From Siphlonurus alternatus (taxonomy: Eukaryota > Arthropoda > Insecta > Ephemeroptera > Siphlonuridae): a stretch of DNA of 64,000 nucleotides. The stretch is taken from NCBI GenBank assembly GCA_949825025.1, contig OX463779.1, forward strand, positions 38,884,203 through 38,948,202. The letters run 5' to 3'. The notes beneath the pieces are model-generated. The model saw nothing but the letters and a program-made list of their open reading frames with translations, did not search any database and was not told the DNA's origin. The position numbers and the translations under genes were made by a program. Numbering within the stretch: the first letter of the stretch is position 1; each line of letters begins with the position of its first letter. Of this stretch, positions 12,923 to 24,490 are shown one piece after another.

Positions 12923-13091
12923 GGCTGCGTCCCAAATGTCCATTCTCGCCTACTACCCTACCCTTCCCTACAATGGCGGCGAAATGTAGGGTGCATCATA
13001 TGCGCCCTACTTATATAGCGGCCATATTGAAGGGGAGGGGAAAGTTCATTTAGGGCCCCTACAGGGGACGAGAAAGTGATTTGGGACGCAG
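12923..13091. mobile_element. CTGCGTCCCAAAT-TIR element
   Basis: An exact 13-bp terminal inverted repeat, CTGCGTCCCAAAT, lies at 12925-12937 with its complement at 13079-13091. Weaker complementarity continues inward (CATTCTCG / CGAGAAAG). The interior is GC-rich and includes a small palindrome, AGGGTGCATCATATGCGCCCT-like (split over about 12987-13008). It is a non-autonomous DNA transposon; the superfamily is not settled because no clear target duplication is visible. Confidence 0.6.
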
Positions 13092-15830
13092 GGCCCGTTT
13101 CGGAACGAGCCAATGAAACGCACATGTTAGAGCTTCGTAAGATTTAGAGTATAGTAGACCTGCTAAAAAGTGGGTAATTGTACCCAATGTGGTTTGATAA
13201 AAAAAATCATCTTTATAAATTCTTGTTTGAATAATTCATCTTACGTAACGAGATGGAATTGATCATTCAAATCAGCTGAGAGTTCTTTTCTTCCCAACAA
13301 TAAGTCTACAATCATGTACTCAACATACATACGAGGCAGAACTGTGGTACAATTACCCTCTGATTTATAGAGTTATTACGTGAGTCCTTCCTCTCCAATC
13401 ATCTGAACTAGAACCAGTAATTACGCGAGCAGCCAACACGCTTTTAAAATGGTGAAGAATATTAGAGCTAAGTATTCATAATTTAGGACATCGATTAAGC
13501 CTTAAAAAAAAAACGCACATCTAAATTATACATTTCAATTTTTTATGAGGAAAAGAGCACGATGATTATTCATTTTAAAATGCTTGCGGCTAATGAATTA
13601 TAAAATACAGAAATAATCCAAATATTTTCTTAAAATATATTTAAAATTTAACAAAAAACATCAACACCTTTCAAAAATTTATTATAAAAACATCATGAAT
13701 AATAAAATATAGTTTGTAATGTTTAAAAAATTCTACTACAAGCATATATAGGATTTTATTTATATGGAGCTACCGTAATGTTGTGGTAATAAAAATAAAA
13801 TAAATGAATAGAAGTTTATATACGAAAAGTATACACATAGAAACACAGACAAAAGTATCACATCAAATGTATCCATAAATTGAGTCTCTTTTTTTTTATT
13901 TTTTGAAAAGTCTTAACTTGTTTTTTGCTGGGTTGCTGCTGTTTACGGGAGATACAAGAAAAAAACATAAGTGGGTGTATAGGAGAGATGGTTTTTGTTC
14001 TTATGATGTCATATAATATAAAACAACTTTAGCAAAACTAAAGTTTCATGGGAATCTGAGAACATACAAGAGAAATAAAGTTGGTAGGTATATAGTGTGT
14101 CTCTCCTTCTTTGATGTCAGAAGGGGTCATGGAAGTCTTGCCCATGTTAAAAATCAAGACGACAATACCACATTGTTCTATAGAGACCTTGATTTTAAAC
14201 TGAAAATACTTACCAGTATTATTGGCTACTTTATTTTATATAAACATTTAAAACTGTTAATCAGAATTAACATACAGTACATAAAAAAATTACATGTAGA
14301 AATAGAATCTAGTATTACCAATTTTGGTTTAAAGGTATTTTTTCTTGCATGTTTTTACCAAAATTAAAAACTTGTTTTATTTGTTTTTAAAAGTTAAGAA
14401 AATCATTGAGAATAGAATTAAAACAATGTTACTATTTTCATGTATTTTCTTATTCATTATCTTTAATTGCATCTGGTAATTAAGTATTTCTATGTTTAAC
14501 ACATTTTCAGTATATTATAAATTTAATGATCATTTTCTTTTTTTTATATAAAAAATGTTGCTTTTAACTTTTTAAATTACCTGAAATTTATAATTTTTCA
14601 ATTAGTATCATGCAGGCCTTACGGAAGTATAGTTGGTGTTGTATTAATTAGAAAAATTATAAAATAGCTATTAAGAAAATAATATCATTATAAACATCAA
14701 AAAAATAATATGTAAATTTATATAATTTGTAAGCCCATCTCAAAGAGAGCCGCACTGTATCCCATTATTGTACCTCAATTAATAAAACCCTTCATTTATG
14801 AGTAAAAAAAAAAAAAGTAAATTACTTCCATCAAAAAATAATTGTAACAAAAAATTTAGTATACATAAAGTATTATAATTTTTCTAGCGGTTTTAACACA
14901 TGAATTTTTAATCATACTGTATTATAAAAACATGTTTTTACGGTTATCATATACTTTATTAATATGAATATAACATTTTTATTATACACCTTTTAATAAA
15001 AATACATTACCTAGTTTAGACAAGGTAATTACGATTAAAATATTATATAGTAATAACATTATAAATTCACTTCCATTTTAATATTATCAAAAATTGATCA
15101 AATTCCTATTTAAAAAGTTATTCGTGTAATTCAAAACACTCTAATTTTACACCCAACAAAAATAACAACTTTTGCTCGTTATTTAAGATTTAGAACTTCG
15201 AGTTAAAAGATACTTCCTTTCATTGTCTTTGCCGAATGCACGCACTTTTAATGCTTCTATATTATAGTATTTAGGAACTAAAAAATTACACTTCCATACA
15301 GTCCGATTCTATATAATTTTAGGGGTATTTTTAAAATTTTAAACAGTCAGTGAACATGCATGGTGAACTTTCGACTGTTTCAAGGCGTAACCATCGGTCA
15401 ACTTTTCTCCCTGCTCTGATCTCTGCAATGATGTTGTTACGCAGTCTATGGAAGACATATGGTTATATATAGATTAATAATTTTCTTATGTATGTATTTA
15501 CTTCCTTTAAAATTGTATACTTTTGTCTCTTTGTCTCTAAAAATTATTCAGGGATACATTTTGTGCTTTCCTGAGGTGTATAATATATATACCTCAAAAT
15601 AAATGAAAATTTCAATTAAAAAACAAAAATAAAAAAAAATGTTCTGATAAAAGGACAAAGCCTTAAGATTTGCACTCGTTTTATGTACCAGTACGTAAGA
15701 AATTACTTATATTCTTTCCTCAATTCAAGTTCATCTGTATTTTATATAGATAATATATAGATAATGAATATGACAAAAGTTCTACAAACAAGATATAACG
15801 TTACGACTGTCTCACAGTGTATAATATATA
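13092..15830. other. AT-rich non-coding DNA
   Basis: There is no convincing gene. Small GC-richer patches occur near 13240-13450 and 15350-15450. The 90-codon frame at 14095-14367 has no recognisable domain. Confidence 0.5.
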
Positions 15831-16030
15831 AAAAACAAGATGCAAGAAGATATTATGCAGAGATACAATCTTTTCCCTTGGCAGACAGTAAGATCTGTCT
15901 GACGGTGATCTGTTAGGAACTCGATTAGCTTGTCACGTGACAGCTGACGTGCTGGACACGAGTCGCCTCGTCAGACGGAGCGAGGACGGCATGCTGATGA
16001 TGCCCACTACCCTCACACCCTCGCTATGAA
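15831..16030. promoter_or_regulatory. GC-rich island with GTCACGTGAC
   Basis: The 12-bp palindrome TGTCACGTGACA (15931-15942) is followed at once by GCTGACGTG, so an extended E-box, a CAGCTG E-box (overlapping its end) and a half-CRE sit within about 20 bp. A CpG-rich stretch follows. No coding frame is evident. I infer a cis-regulatory module. Confidence 0.45.
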
Positions 16031-17094
16031 AGCAAATTTATGCAAACATTTACAAACTGATGTCTTATTTTTGTCAGTCCTTTATAGAAGTTTAAGAATA
16101 AAAATAAAAAAATTAAGGGTGTGTTGAAAAGAACACTTGCAGTATAGTTTCAAAAACAGCTTTGAATATTTTAATAAAGGTAATAATTTATTAAGCTATG
16201 ACATAATGAACCTATATTTGAAAATGGAAGAAGAGGCTTTTGAACAAATATAATTTCATTATTGATAAGGGTCACATGTCACGTTTTATTAACTGGTATT
16301 TATAAGCAGTATCTGAAAAGAGTAAGAATTCGATTTGTTTTGTTGTATTAATATTGTCGTTACTATTGATATTATAATACGCTATTACTGTTATTGCTGT
16401 TCATTTTTTTATTAAATTCTTTCTCTTTCATCCACCGTACTTTTACCCACAAAATGTTAGTAATTTACTATAAAAAATGGTCAAAATCAATTTTATAAAA
16501 AAGGCACATGAGTTTAATCAACAATGAAATGAAATTATACAAAAAAATAAAATTACTTTTTAAAATTTCATACAGTAATGAAGCTGTGGCCATATTTTAT
16601 GCTCTTTGAAATTTACTTAAACAGAGTTCTTAATTAAGCAAATATTTATATAAGGAATGTATAATATGGATTTTAATATTATAAAGTTATTTGCAGAAAG
16701 ATGCAAATAATATAAGACTGCATTCTTTTGTATTAAGCAAGTTTTTTTTTGGTATAAAGAATGTAAGAATTTTAATTAAAGAATGTACATAAATTTAATT
16801 ATAAATTAATCAAAAATTCTTAAACAATGACAAAACTTACTTCATTAGTTAATAAACTTAGATATTTTGACACATAATGTAATCAAAAATTAAAAACTTT
16901 TTATCAAATTTCAAGTAATTTCATGTCAACAAAATCATTGATTAATGATCATAATGTTGGTATGAAAATTTATATGACTACAGCGTTAAGAGCATGAAAA
17001 AAAGTGACATTTCCTTTCATAATTTTGTGGAATTTCAGTGTTGTTGGTAGATCTAATTAAGAGTAATAATAAGTGAATCTTGTTATATACGTAT
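16031..17094. other. AT-rich non-coding DNA
   Basis: I see nothing beyond A/T runs between the GC island and the foldback element. Confidence 0.55.
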
Positions 17095-18203
17095 GTTACC
17101 ACCAAAAACCGAATTCGGGCAAGAGCCGAAAAAATGAGCAAAACTAGTTTTGAGCATCAAGTTAAGCTCAAAACCCGAAGTAATCGATTATTTCGGGTTT
17201 TTGAGCTTAACTTGATGCTCATGGCAAAATTAGTTTTGCTCAAATCGAAGTAAGCAAAACCCGACGGAGACTTTTACATCGGGTTTTGCGCGTTTCCGTT
17301 TGAGCAAAACTAGTTTTGAGCATCAAGTTAAGCTCAAAACCCGAAGTAAGATTTCATTTCGGCTTTTGAGCAGAATTTGAGCAAAACTAGTTTTGCTCAT
17401 TTTTCAAAGACAACTTATTTTTTATTTTGAATTTGAGTGGAATTAAGCACAATTAAGCGTTCACCATATGAAGCCCTCGCCCTCAATAATAAAGGTGAAA
17501 CAAATAATAAACAATAACTCTTTTTTATAAACACTTTTCGACATTTTATTTTCATGTTCTTTATCTGACCTGAGTAACATAGAGTAACATTATTTAAATT
17601 TATAGGCGAATTAAGGGAGAAAATAAAACTTTTATTCAATCAAACAAATAGCAACAAATAAATAAATGCAACAATAAATAAATTAATTAATTAATTGATT
17701 AAGTAATAAATTAATTGATTAATATTTAAACAAATATTTAAATAATTAAATAAGTAAATTAAAAATTAATTAATATTTAAATAAATATTTAAACAAGCAT
17801 TTTAATAACTACAGCAAAGAAGTAAAAATAAATATATTATTCCGAAGAAAATAATAAATAAAAAGTAAAGAACAGCTGTCACAAAATAAAAAATAAATTG
17901 TCTTTGAAAAATGAGCAAAACTAGTTTTGCTCAAATTTTGCTCAAAAGCCGAAATAAAATCTTACTTCGGGTTTTGATCATAACTTGATACGCAAAACTA
18001 GTTTTGTTAATGGGAATGAACAAAAGCCGATGTAAAAGTCTTCATCGGGTTTTGGTCATTTCGACTTAAGCAAAACTAGTTTTGAGCATCAAGTTAAGCT
18101 CAAAACCCGAAGTAATAAATTACTTCGGGTTTTGACTTGATGCTCAAAACTAGTTTTGCTCATTTTTTTCGGCTTTTGCCCGAATTCTGTTTTTGGTGGT
18201 AAC
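17095..18203. mobile_element. 1.1-kb foldback element with nested palindromes
   Basis: The ends GTTACCACCAAAAAC and its complement GTTTTTGGTGGTAAC define an inverted-repeat element. Each arm is about 310 bp and is itself built of alternating palindromes: the AAAACTAGTTTT core recurs about seven times, interleaved with GCATCAAGTTAAGCTC and AAACCCGAAGTAA units. The arms close on TTTTTCAAAGACAA (from about 17400) and TTGTCTTTGAAAAA (to about 17912). The middle is about 490 bp of A/T-rich sequence with no transposase. Dinucleotide AT flanks both ends and could be a 2-bp target duplication. It is a non-autonomous foldback-type transposon. Confidence 0.8.
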
Positions 18204-18316
18204 ATGTGCATGTGATATAAATATACGACCTCTGCCTAATATAATTTATATATACCATTTATTACTTATATAGTTTCCAGACAGTCTTTTTCATCCACAT
18301 TTTCAAGGTTTCTAAT

Positions 18317-18696
18317 AGACCGGGCACTTAACGCATATAAGTGGTATGCGCCTATACGCCTCTGATTCGTAATTGGATGGTCGTGAGTTCGATCCCAGCC
18401 ATGCACCGCCAAACTTTTCACAAGTGGCGGTTGCTAAAGAACACCCACTTTTGTGCATCCGGGAGGTGATTGGTGGCATCCTCTATCAATTGCCAACCTC
18501 CTGACTGAGTTTTCCATGGTTTCCTCAGTCACAACCACGCAAATGTTGAAATGATCGGATCATTGCTTAGGCCATGGTCGCCCCGGTTTGGAAAGAACCC
18601 ACAAAAGTAGGGTCTACGAAGTGCCTGGAGGTTAAATTCAGTCACTTAATTGTGGCCAGTACCCTACAACAGGGTTCAGTTAAAAAAAAAAAAAAA
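18317..18696 (+). mobile_element. tRNA-derived SINE with central domain and poly(A) tail
   Basis: The head contains a B-box-like GAGTTCGATCCC (about 18385-18396) inside a T-arm-like context, with an A-box-like TATAAGTGGTATGCG upstream. The body contains GAGTTTTCCATGGTTTCCTC, then CAAATGTTGAAATGATCGG and TTAGGCCATGGTCGCC. From memory this order resembles the conserved central domain (Nin-DC-like) of arthropod SINEs. The element ends in a 15-nt A run (18682-18696). No LINE-related 3' segment or clear target duplication is recognised. The 65-codon frame across the 3' half is not a gene. Confidence 0.75.
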
Positions 18697-20360
18697 ACTG
18701 AATGTGCTTATTCAGAAAATACATCGAGTCCATTTTTCTCCAAAATTTTACAATCAAAAAGCCATCTTTGAACTTTCAAATTTCATTACGATCGTATAAG
18801 CTTTTATCATAGATACATATTACCAAGTTTAGTAATTTTTCACTTAATTTAATCCTAATAATATTATAATGTATTGATCAGTAAATTAATTAAATTTTAT
18901 GCAAAATTCTTACATGCTACATAATATGACATCATACATTATTAAATCAGCATCTAAATATCCTACAAACTCTCATTATATGTTAATTAATTTTCTTGTA
19001 CCATCGTAAAAAGATATCATTGTATAATTAAATTATAAAATTACACTTTTAATTAATTTAGCATACGGCAGTTCATCTGAGCACCAAGTATCAAGGAGGA
19101 GGAATTCCTGCCATACTTTAGCACCACCACCACCAAGGTACCTCGTTCAATTCAATGTAGGTCGGCTTGACGTAATTACTACGTCGGTGTTTAATGGCAC
19201 CAGTCACTCTTCTTATGAGGGATTAAACGTGTTACAAATTCCTCCTCTTTTTTTTTTTTTTTTAACTGTCACAAATTTTTCTAAACCTTTAGACGTACCG
19301 GTTGACTAATATAAGCCAATCATGAGATACTTAAAGTAACTTTATATTAATATTAGACATAATATTTTTTCTTTAAAAAAGTTAGACTCAAGCTACTCAA
19401 GGGAAAAGAAGATTAATATTAAAGACGAACAGATTTTTTTTATGCATAAAAAATTTAATCTATAAATCAACTTTTATATATTTTTCTTCGCGTCAAAATT
19501 TGTATAGGTTTTAAAATAGATTTTTTTATAGAAAATATTGGTATGTTTCGTGAAAAATTATTATAAGTTAAAAGTTTAATCGTATAATAAAACCATTGAA
19601 TGTGTCGTTTAATTCAACTGCACTGCATGCAGCCATGCAAGTGGAGCAATGTTTTAGCATAGGGAAAAAAAATTATAATTGCTTTTTAAAAATTTATAAC
19701 GAAGAAATTATAAAAATCCGTAGTGAAAAAATTCTGAAAATTTAAAACTAATTTTTTCAGCTCTTTTATTATTTTTTTCATTAAATAAAATTTGAAGAAA
19801 ATGCATGCTTGTTTGTTATTATGTGCTATTTTGCTCTGAAGTTTATAGAAAATGATTTATATCCTGAACCCAGCAAAGAATTACATCAAATTTAAAAAAA
19901 AATAAACTTAAAACCAAATCAATAAGAATATGAAAAACATATTTAAACTAAATTTATGAACAATACAAAATTTATTTAAAACAAAATAAATAACATTTCA
20001 ATAAAAATTTCAACAGCATATTTTTCTTATTCCCCCTCTCTTACATTATGCAAAAACTTTTATAATACATTTTTTATTTTATAACACATTAGAATGAATG
20101 CTGAGCTGTCGTATTTCATATTTTTTATTGTTTGTTTAAAATCCATCATCTTTTTTATATAAAAATATGCTTATACCGATCGATATAGCTTTAAATCTTT
20201 ACATAAATAAAATATTTTACTATATAAATCGTAATGCATGCTTTTTTACATGCTACTTTTTTTTGTCTGGATTTTATTGTTTTTTCAAGCACGGTATATC
20301 GCCTGAATCAGGGGATTTAAAAGGCTATAAGGTGTATTTACATGACATAATTTTTTAAAG
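18697..20360. other. AT-rich non-coding DNA
   Basis: A GC-richer patch lies at 19070-19250, containing CACCACCACCACCAAGG and the near-palindrome GACGTAATTACTACGTC. A poly(T) run follows at 19247-19263. There is no gene. Confidence 0.5.
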
Positions 20361-20690
20361 AGACTCAAATATTACGCACTTGCCATGGAATCCTATGGCA
20401 GCCATCTTGAATTGTCACCACAACAAAGTATTATCACGTTATGACTCCTGAACATGGGTTTTATAGTCAAGTATCACATGATTTTGTATTCATGTAACTG
20501 CAGCTATATAGTCTCCCTCGAGGTTAGCGGATCTCACGAGGTCTCCTATATTAGTGTAGATGGAATGGAGCTTATGTGGGTGTTGATACGTGACGTGTTT
20601 CATACTGATCGAAGTTTGAGTGCTTTGGCATGCAACAGCAAAGCATACGACATTTTACACTACATTTCATGACAATATCTCCAATTTATT
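20361..20690. other. GC-richer island, function unknown
   Basis: Complexity is higher than in the flanks. A 72-codon plus-strand frame (20454-20672) lies here, but it lacks recognisable domains and clear splice sites. This may be a regulatory island. Confidence 0.35.
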
Positions 20691-20988
20691 ATTACTGTCA
20701 ATTTTTACTGTATAAAAAAGAAAGAGTCAATAAGAATATAATATCAACTTCACTTTGATGATGTAACAATAAATTTATAACATTCGAATTATATTTTAGT
20801 TAGTTCAAGAAAAAAGAGAGATGTAAAACAGTGTGATGTCATAGAGTATTGTTAAAACTTTTAGTATGTGATGTTGCTACAATTTTAAGGTTGTATATCC
20901 TAAGAGAGTACTGATATAGTAAAAAAAAAACAAGAGTGTCTAAAGGTACTTGGTATATCTTTGCAACTCTCTTTGGTATCTCTCTCAG

Positions 20989-21124
20989 TGATGAATTATT
21001 CTGTCTGGAGTTTCAACAGTGGAATGATGCGCCAAACAGACGCGTACTCCACAAAGAAAAAGGAGGGTGACATGTGCTTTATGAAGAAGAAGTCCATCCT
21101 AAGCTCGTTTCGTCTGTTATTCAA
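20989..21124 (+). CDS. Candidate internal exon (unconfirmed)
   Basis: A pyrimidine-rich acceptor (TTTGGTATCTCTCTCAG, ending at 20988) and a CAA|GTAATA donor (21125) bound a 136-nt, GC-richer segment. One plus-strand frame is open throughout and reads MNYSVWSFNSGMM and so on for 44 codons. A second plus frame opens for 26 codons, and the minus strand is also open for about 38 codons, so frame choice is not secure. No domain is recognised and no neighbouring exon is visible. It may equally be a conserved regulatory island with chance splice-like ends. Confidence 0.2.
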
Positions 21125-22678
21125 GTAATATCATTATGCTAACACTATTTTTTTCTTACTCAAGTGTGGTTTGATGTAGAAAACAGACACACGCGCAAGA
21201 GGGTTGTTTATGCTGACATTATAGAAGTGTGGGAATAAATTTCAAAGTACTTTATTTTTAATAATTTGGTGGATGTATGACTTTTTTGAACTTGATTATA
21301 AAGAGGGAGGTATACAAATTGATTGATAGCTTTTTATAGTGAATATAAATAATAATGGTATTTACACTGAGAAAAATAACTCGGTTTTCAAGACACTCAA
21401 TACGTATTATCAAAGTTAAATTATTGATAGATATTTGAAATTTTATTGGAAAATGGAAAGAGACAACTCATCACCAAAGATTATCCATTATATACTCTAT
21501 TGTATACTGCCATTATATACTCTATGGCATTACTAAATATTATATACACACAATTAACAAATGTATTAATTAACGTATGAAATATATGACCACCATACAT
21601 TACATCATTGCATTTTATTCCATAGGTTAAATTAATTGTTTTGTTTTGAGGCATTTGATATTTCATTGCAGATGTAGATTCAACTAAATTATTTATTAAA
21701 TTTTAGGGCCATCAACATATTAATGGTCCATTATCATGTATTCATTGTATTCTATAAGTTTATCATAAAGTTTGGTTCATATACCCAATCACAAGAAAAT
21801 AATTTTTTTGAACAAGTAATTTTTTCCAGTGTATAAATTGTAATTTTTCATGCATCTTTATCATAATTTAATATCATAAAGTTTTTAATTTAAATTATAT
21901 TTAAAAACAAGTAACAAAAAAAAATTATAATCGTTATTGAATATATTATTACCATGAGGCAATAAAGAAAGGGTGTAGACTATAATATTAAAAAAATTGA
22001 TAGACAGCTAAATTTTTATTCAGTTAATAAGAGAAATATTATTATTATGATTTATAGTTTACATTGAACTCTACAATCATCTTCAAACTCTTTTCTTATA
22101 CTTTTTTCTCTTATTTTCTTTATGTTATCACATTGGTATAAAAAAAAAAATATAGAAGGGTGGAGGGGAGGGTCGAGGCATCAAGCAGGGGATTATCGGC
22201 GTAATTCTGCGGTAGAATGAGTTTAGAATAAAAATATGAAGAAGCTACGCTTTTGCCTCTTTTTTTTTATATAACGTTGAGAATATTTTCTTCTTCATCT
22301 CTTGTATAGGGCGGCGGCAGCAGAAGAAGAAATCGAAAGAGACGCCTCCTCCTTGAAGCCACTGCATAATTCATGAAGCAAGAAGAAGCTTTTGCTGCAT
22401 GGGTTTCAGCAAATACATGTCTTCTTTTTTTTTTTAAAAAAAAAAAGAAACCATTCCTTCATCTCCCTATGGTATAATGGGGCTAATGTAAATATTACTT
22501 GGTGGTTATGCACCTGTTCCGGGGTCTTGAGTTTGAGACTTTGTCAAAACAGCTTGAAACGATCATCTAAGATCACGCTGCACAGTCAAAAATCTTTCTT
22601 GCGGTTCATATCAAGTTACTGTATGTTGATGCTCTGCTAACCATAAAGCTATGCCATATTATGATTATTATGATGAGC
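21125..22678. other. Non-coding DNA with a purine-rich island
   Basis: A GC/purine-rich island at 22160-22400 contains GGCGGCGGCAGCAGAAGAAG just after a pyrimidine tract ending in TATAG. All three plus frames are open for about 15-20 codons there because of low complexity, which is not evidence of coding. The remainder is AT-rich. Confidence 0.4.
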
Positions 22679-22735
22679 TACAGTCAGACAAAAATTAAGA
22701 TAAATTTAATTCCGGAAGTGGAATTATTTTGAACA
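22679..22735 (+). mobile_element. Solo end of the TACAGT/ETS-site MITE family
   Basis: TACAGTCAGACAAAAATTAA leads into TTCCGGAAGTGGAAT (22711-22725). The same order is seen at 27398-27440. A matching opposite end is not clear before the next family member starts at 22802, so this is a partial or nested copy. Confidence 0.45.
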
Positions 22736-22801
22736 TTGAAATTCAAATATTTTGTACCAGTAATTGAAACTTCTATAAGAACTTATCTGCAAATTTCTAA
22801 G

Positions 22802-23021
22802 TACAGTTTAATTTATTAAATATTCCCTCCGGAAATAACCGGAAATTTTAAGTTTAAGGCTGATCTGCTTGTCATTCCGTTTTGGAACTTTGCAGAGGGA
22901 TTTGCAATAGAAGTACTGACCTATTATAAATGTGGAATTACTATAGACTGAGGGAATATCAAATTAATTTGATTGCAATAAAAGCTACTTCCGTTAGTAT
23001 TCTTCTATTTTTTAAACTGTA
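22802..23021. mobile_element. TACAGT-ended MITE, copy C
   Basis: The left end TACAGTTTAATTTATT and the right end TTTTTTAAACTGTA are inverted. The arms carry CCGGAAATAACCGGAAA (left) and GCTACTTCCGTTAG (right). At 220 bp it is slightly longer than its relatives. It is non-coding. Confidence 0.65.
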
Positions 23022-24451
23022 TCGACCAACCACGAAGAAACGTAAGCCAAAAAAGCAAGTTGGTAAATCTCCTGCATAAAAAAAGAGAAAGACTAGTTTT
23101 TTTTTACTGTCTGAAAAAAAAGAAGCACAGGAAAAAGTTTTTATCTACATTATGTATGTCACTTTAACTACTTAGAATAAATATTATTATTGTAATATCT
23201 AGATTTGATGTCAAAATAAAATATGAAATTTTAGACAAAATTTGAATGACATTATCTATTTTATTTATCAAGAATATATATATAAAATATAAATTGTTGT
23301 TTAATAAAATATATCAACAATAAAAGTATCATGTGATGGTATAATGTTGTTTATTATTTTATTACCTTGATAAAAATTAAAATTAATTAACATATAGACA
23401 ATAAATTAAATTAATATACAATTTGTTTCGGTATTTTATTACTATAATAATTATATCCTGTGCAAAACATTAAATTTATTAATTTTACACACCTTACACA
23501 GTATGACAGGTGCATTAATTTGTTTTTATTATTTTAAAGTAAAAATGAAATCATCTTATTTTTTAAAAAAGTTTCAATTTATTCATTTATTTACTAAAAA
23601 AAATAAAAAATAAGCACACACTTTACTTTTTTTTTAGTGGATAAATTGCATCATTACAGGACGCCCCCTTTCTTTTTGTATTTTTTTTTTTTTCTCAAAC
23701 TATTTTGCTGAATGGTTTGGGTCATCAGCTGTTATGGTTGTCGTATAAACGTAAAAGTTTTGTTGGGGACAGATGACGCGGGAAGGCAGCTGAAGGGATG
23801 CTGGGAAATGATCACTTTTTCTCTTGAAGGGTGGTCCATCAGGGGGCGCGCACTTTTCAAACTGCCCGTCACGTATTTGGTTACGTCCTACTACTATAGT
23901 CAAAATAGTAAAAGAAAACTACCGGAAGTAAACACAATTTTGATGTTTTTTCATTGAAATTAAAATCTGATGACCAGAAACCGGCCAGAGACGTCCGTTT
24001 CTTTAGGCAATTTGAAAAAAAAATAATAATAATAAAAAAAAATGTCTATTTTTAAATTTTAAATATATATAGCACAATGAGTATAACATACGCCCCCATG
24101 TGTGAATATTACAAACTTCTTGTATATACCAACTCACCATAAAGAATGGAGAGGTCTCTCTGTCTGATCTGATGACCTAACCACATATAATATATAATAC
24201 GACCTAACGAATGACCAAACAGTAATGGAGAACCTAAAGTTAGGAATCGTCAATTTTTTCAGATTTTTGGGAACCCTCAAAATCACACATCATTGTTATG
24301 CAACTTATTTCCTTATTATTGTTTATGATTTAAATATTTACATGAATATTCGAGGTCCTACATCCAACAATACAATGTAAAAAAAAATCATGCAAGTTGT
24401 ACATCACTTATATACACAAAGCTGAAGTTGAGATATCACGTGCAGAAATAT
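23022..24451. other. Non-coding DNA with an island holding a CTCF-like site
   Basis: The GC-richer island 23700-23930 contains CCATCAGGGGGCGC at 23836-23849. It differs at one position from the CTCF core consensus CCASYAGRKGGCRS. It also carries CATCAGCTGTTATGG and one CCGGAAGT (23922-23929). Open frames on both strands here have no recognisable domain. Confidence 0.4.
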
Positions 24452-24490
24452 TAAACTTCCACTTGGAATCATTTTATTTGCGAAACTGTA
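24452..24490 (+). mobile_element. Solo right end of the TACAGT MITE family
   Basis: TAAACTTCCACTTGGAATC followed by ATTTTATTTG and CGAAACTGTA aligns with the right ends of copies C and E. No matching left end is visible about 186 bp upstream. Confidence 0.4.

Noticed and set aside
22300..22400. Exon suggested by an acceptor followed by GGCGGCGGCAGCAGAAGAAG
   Set aside because: All three frames are open only because of low complexity and none extends beyond about 20 codons.
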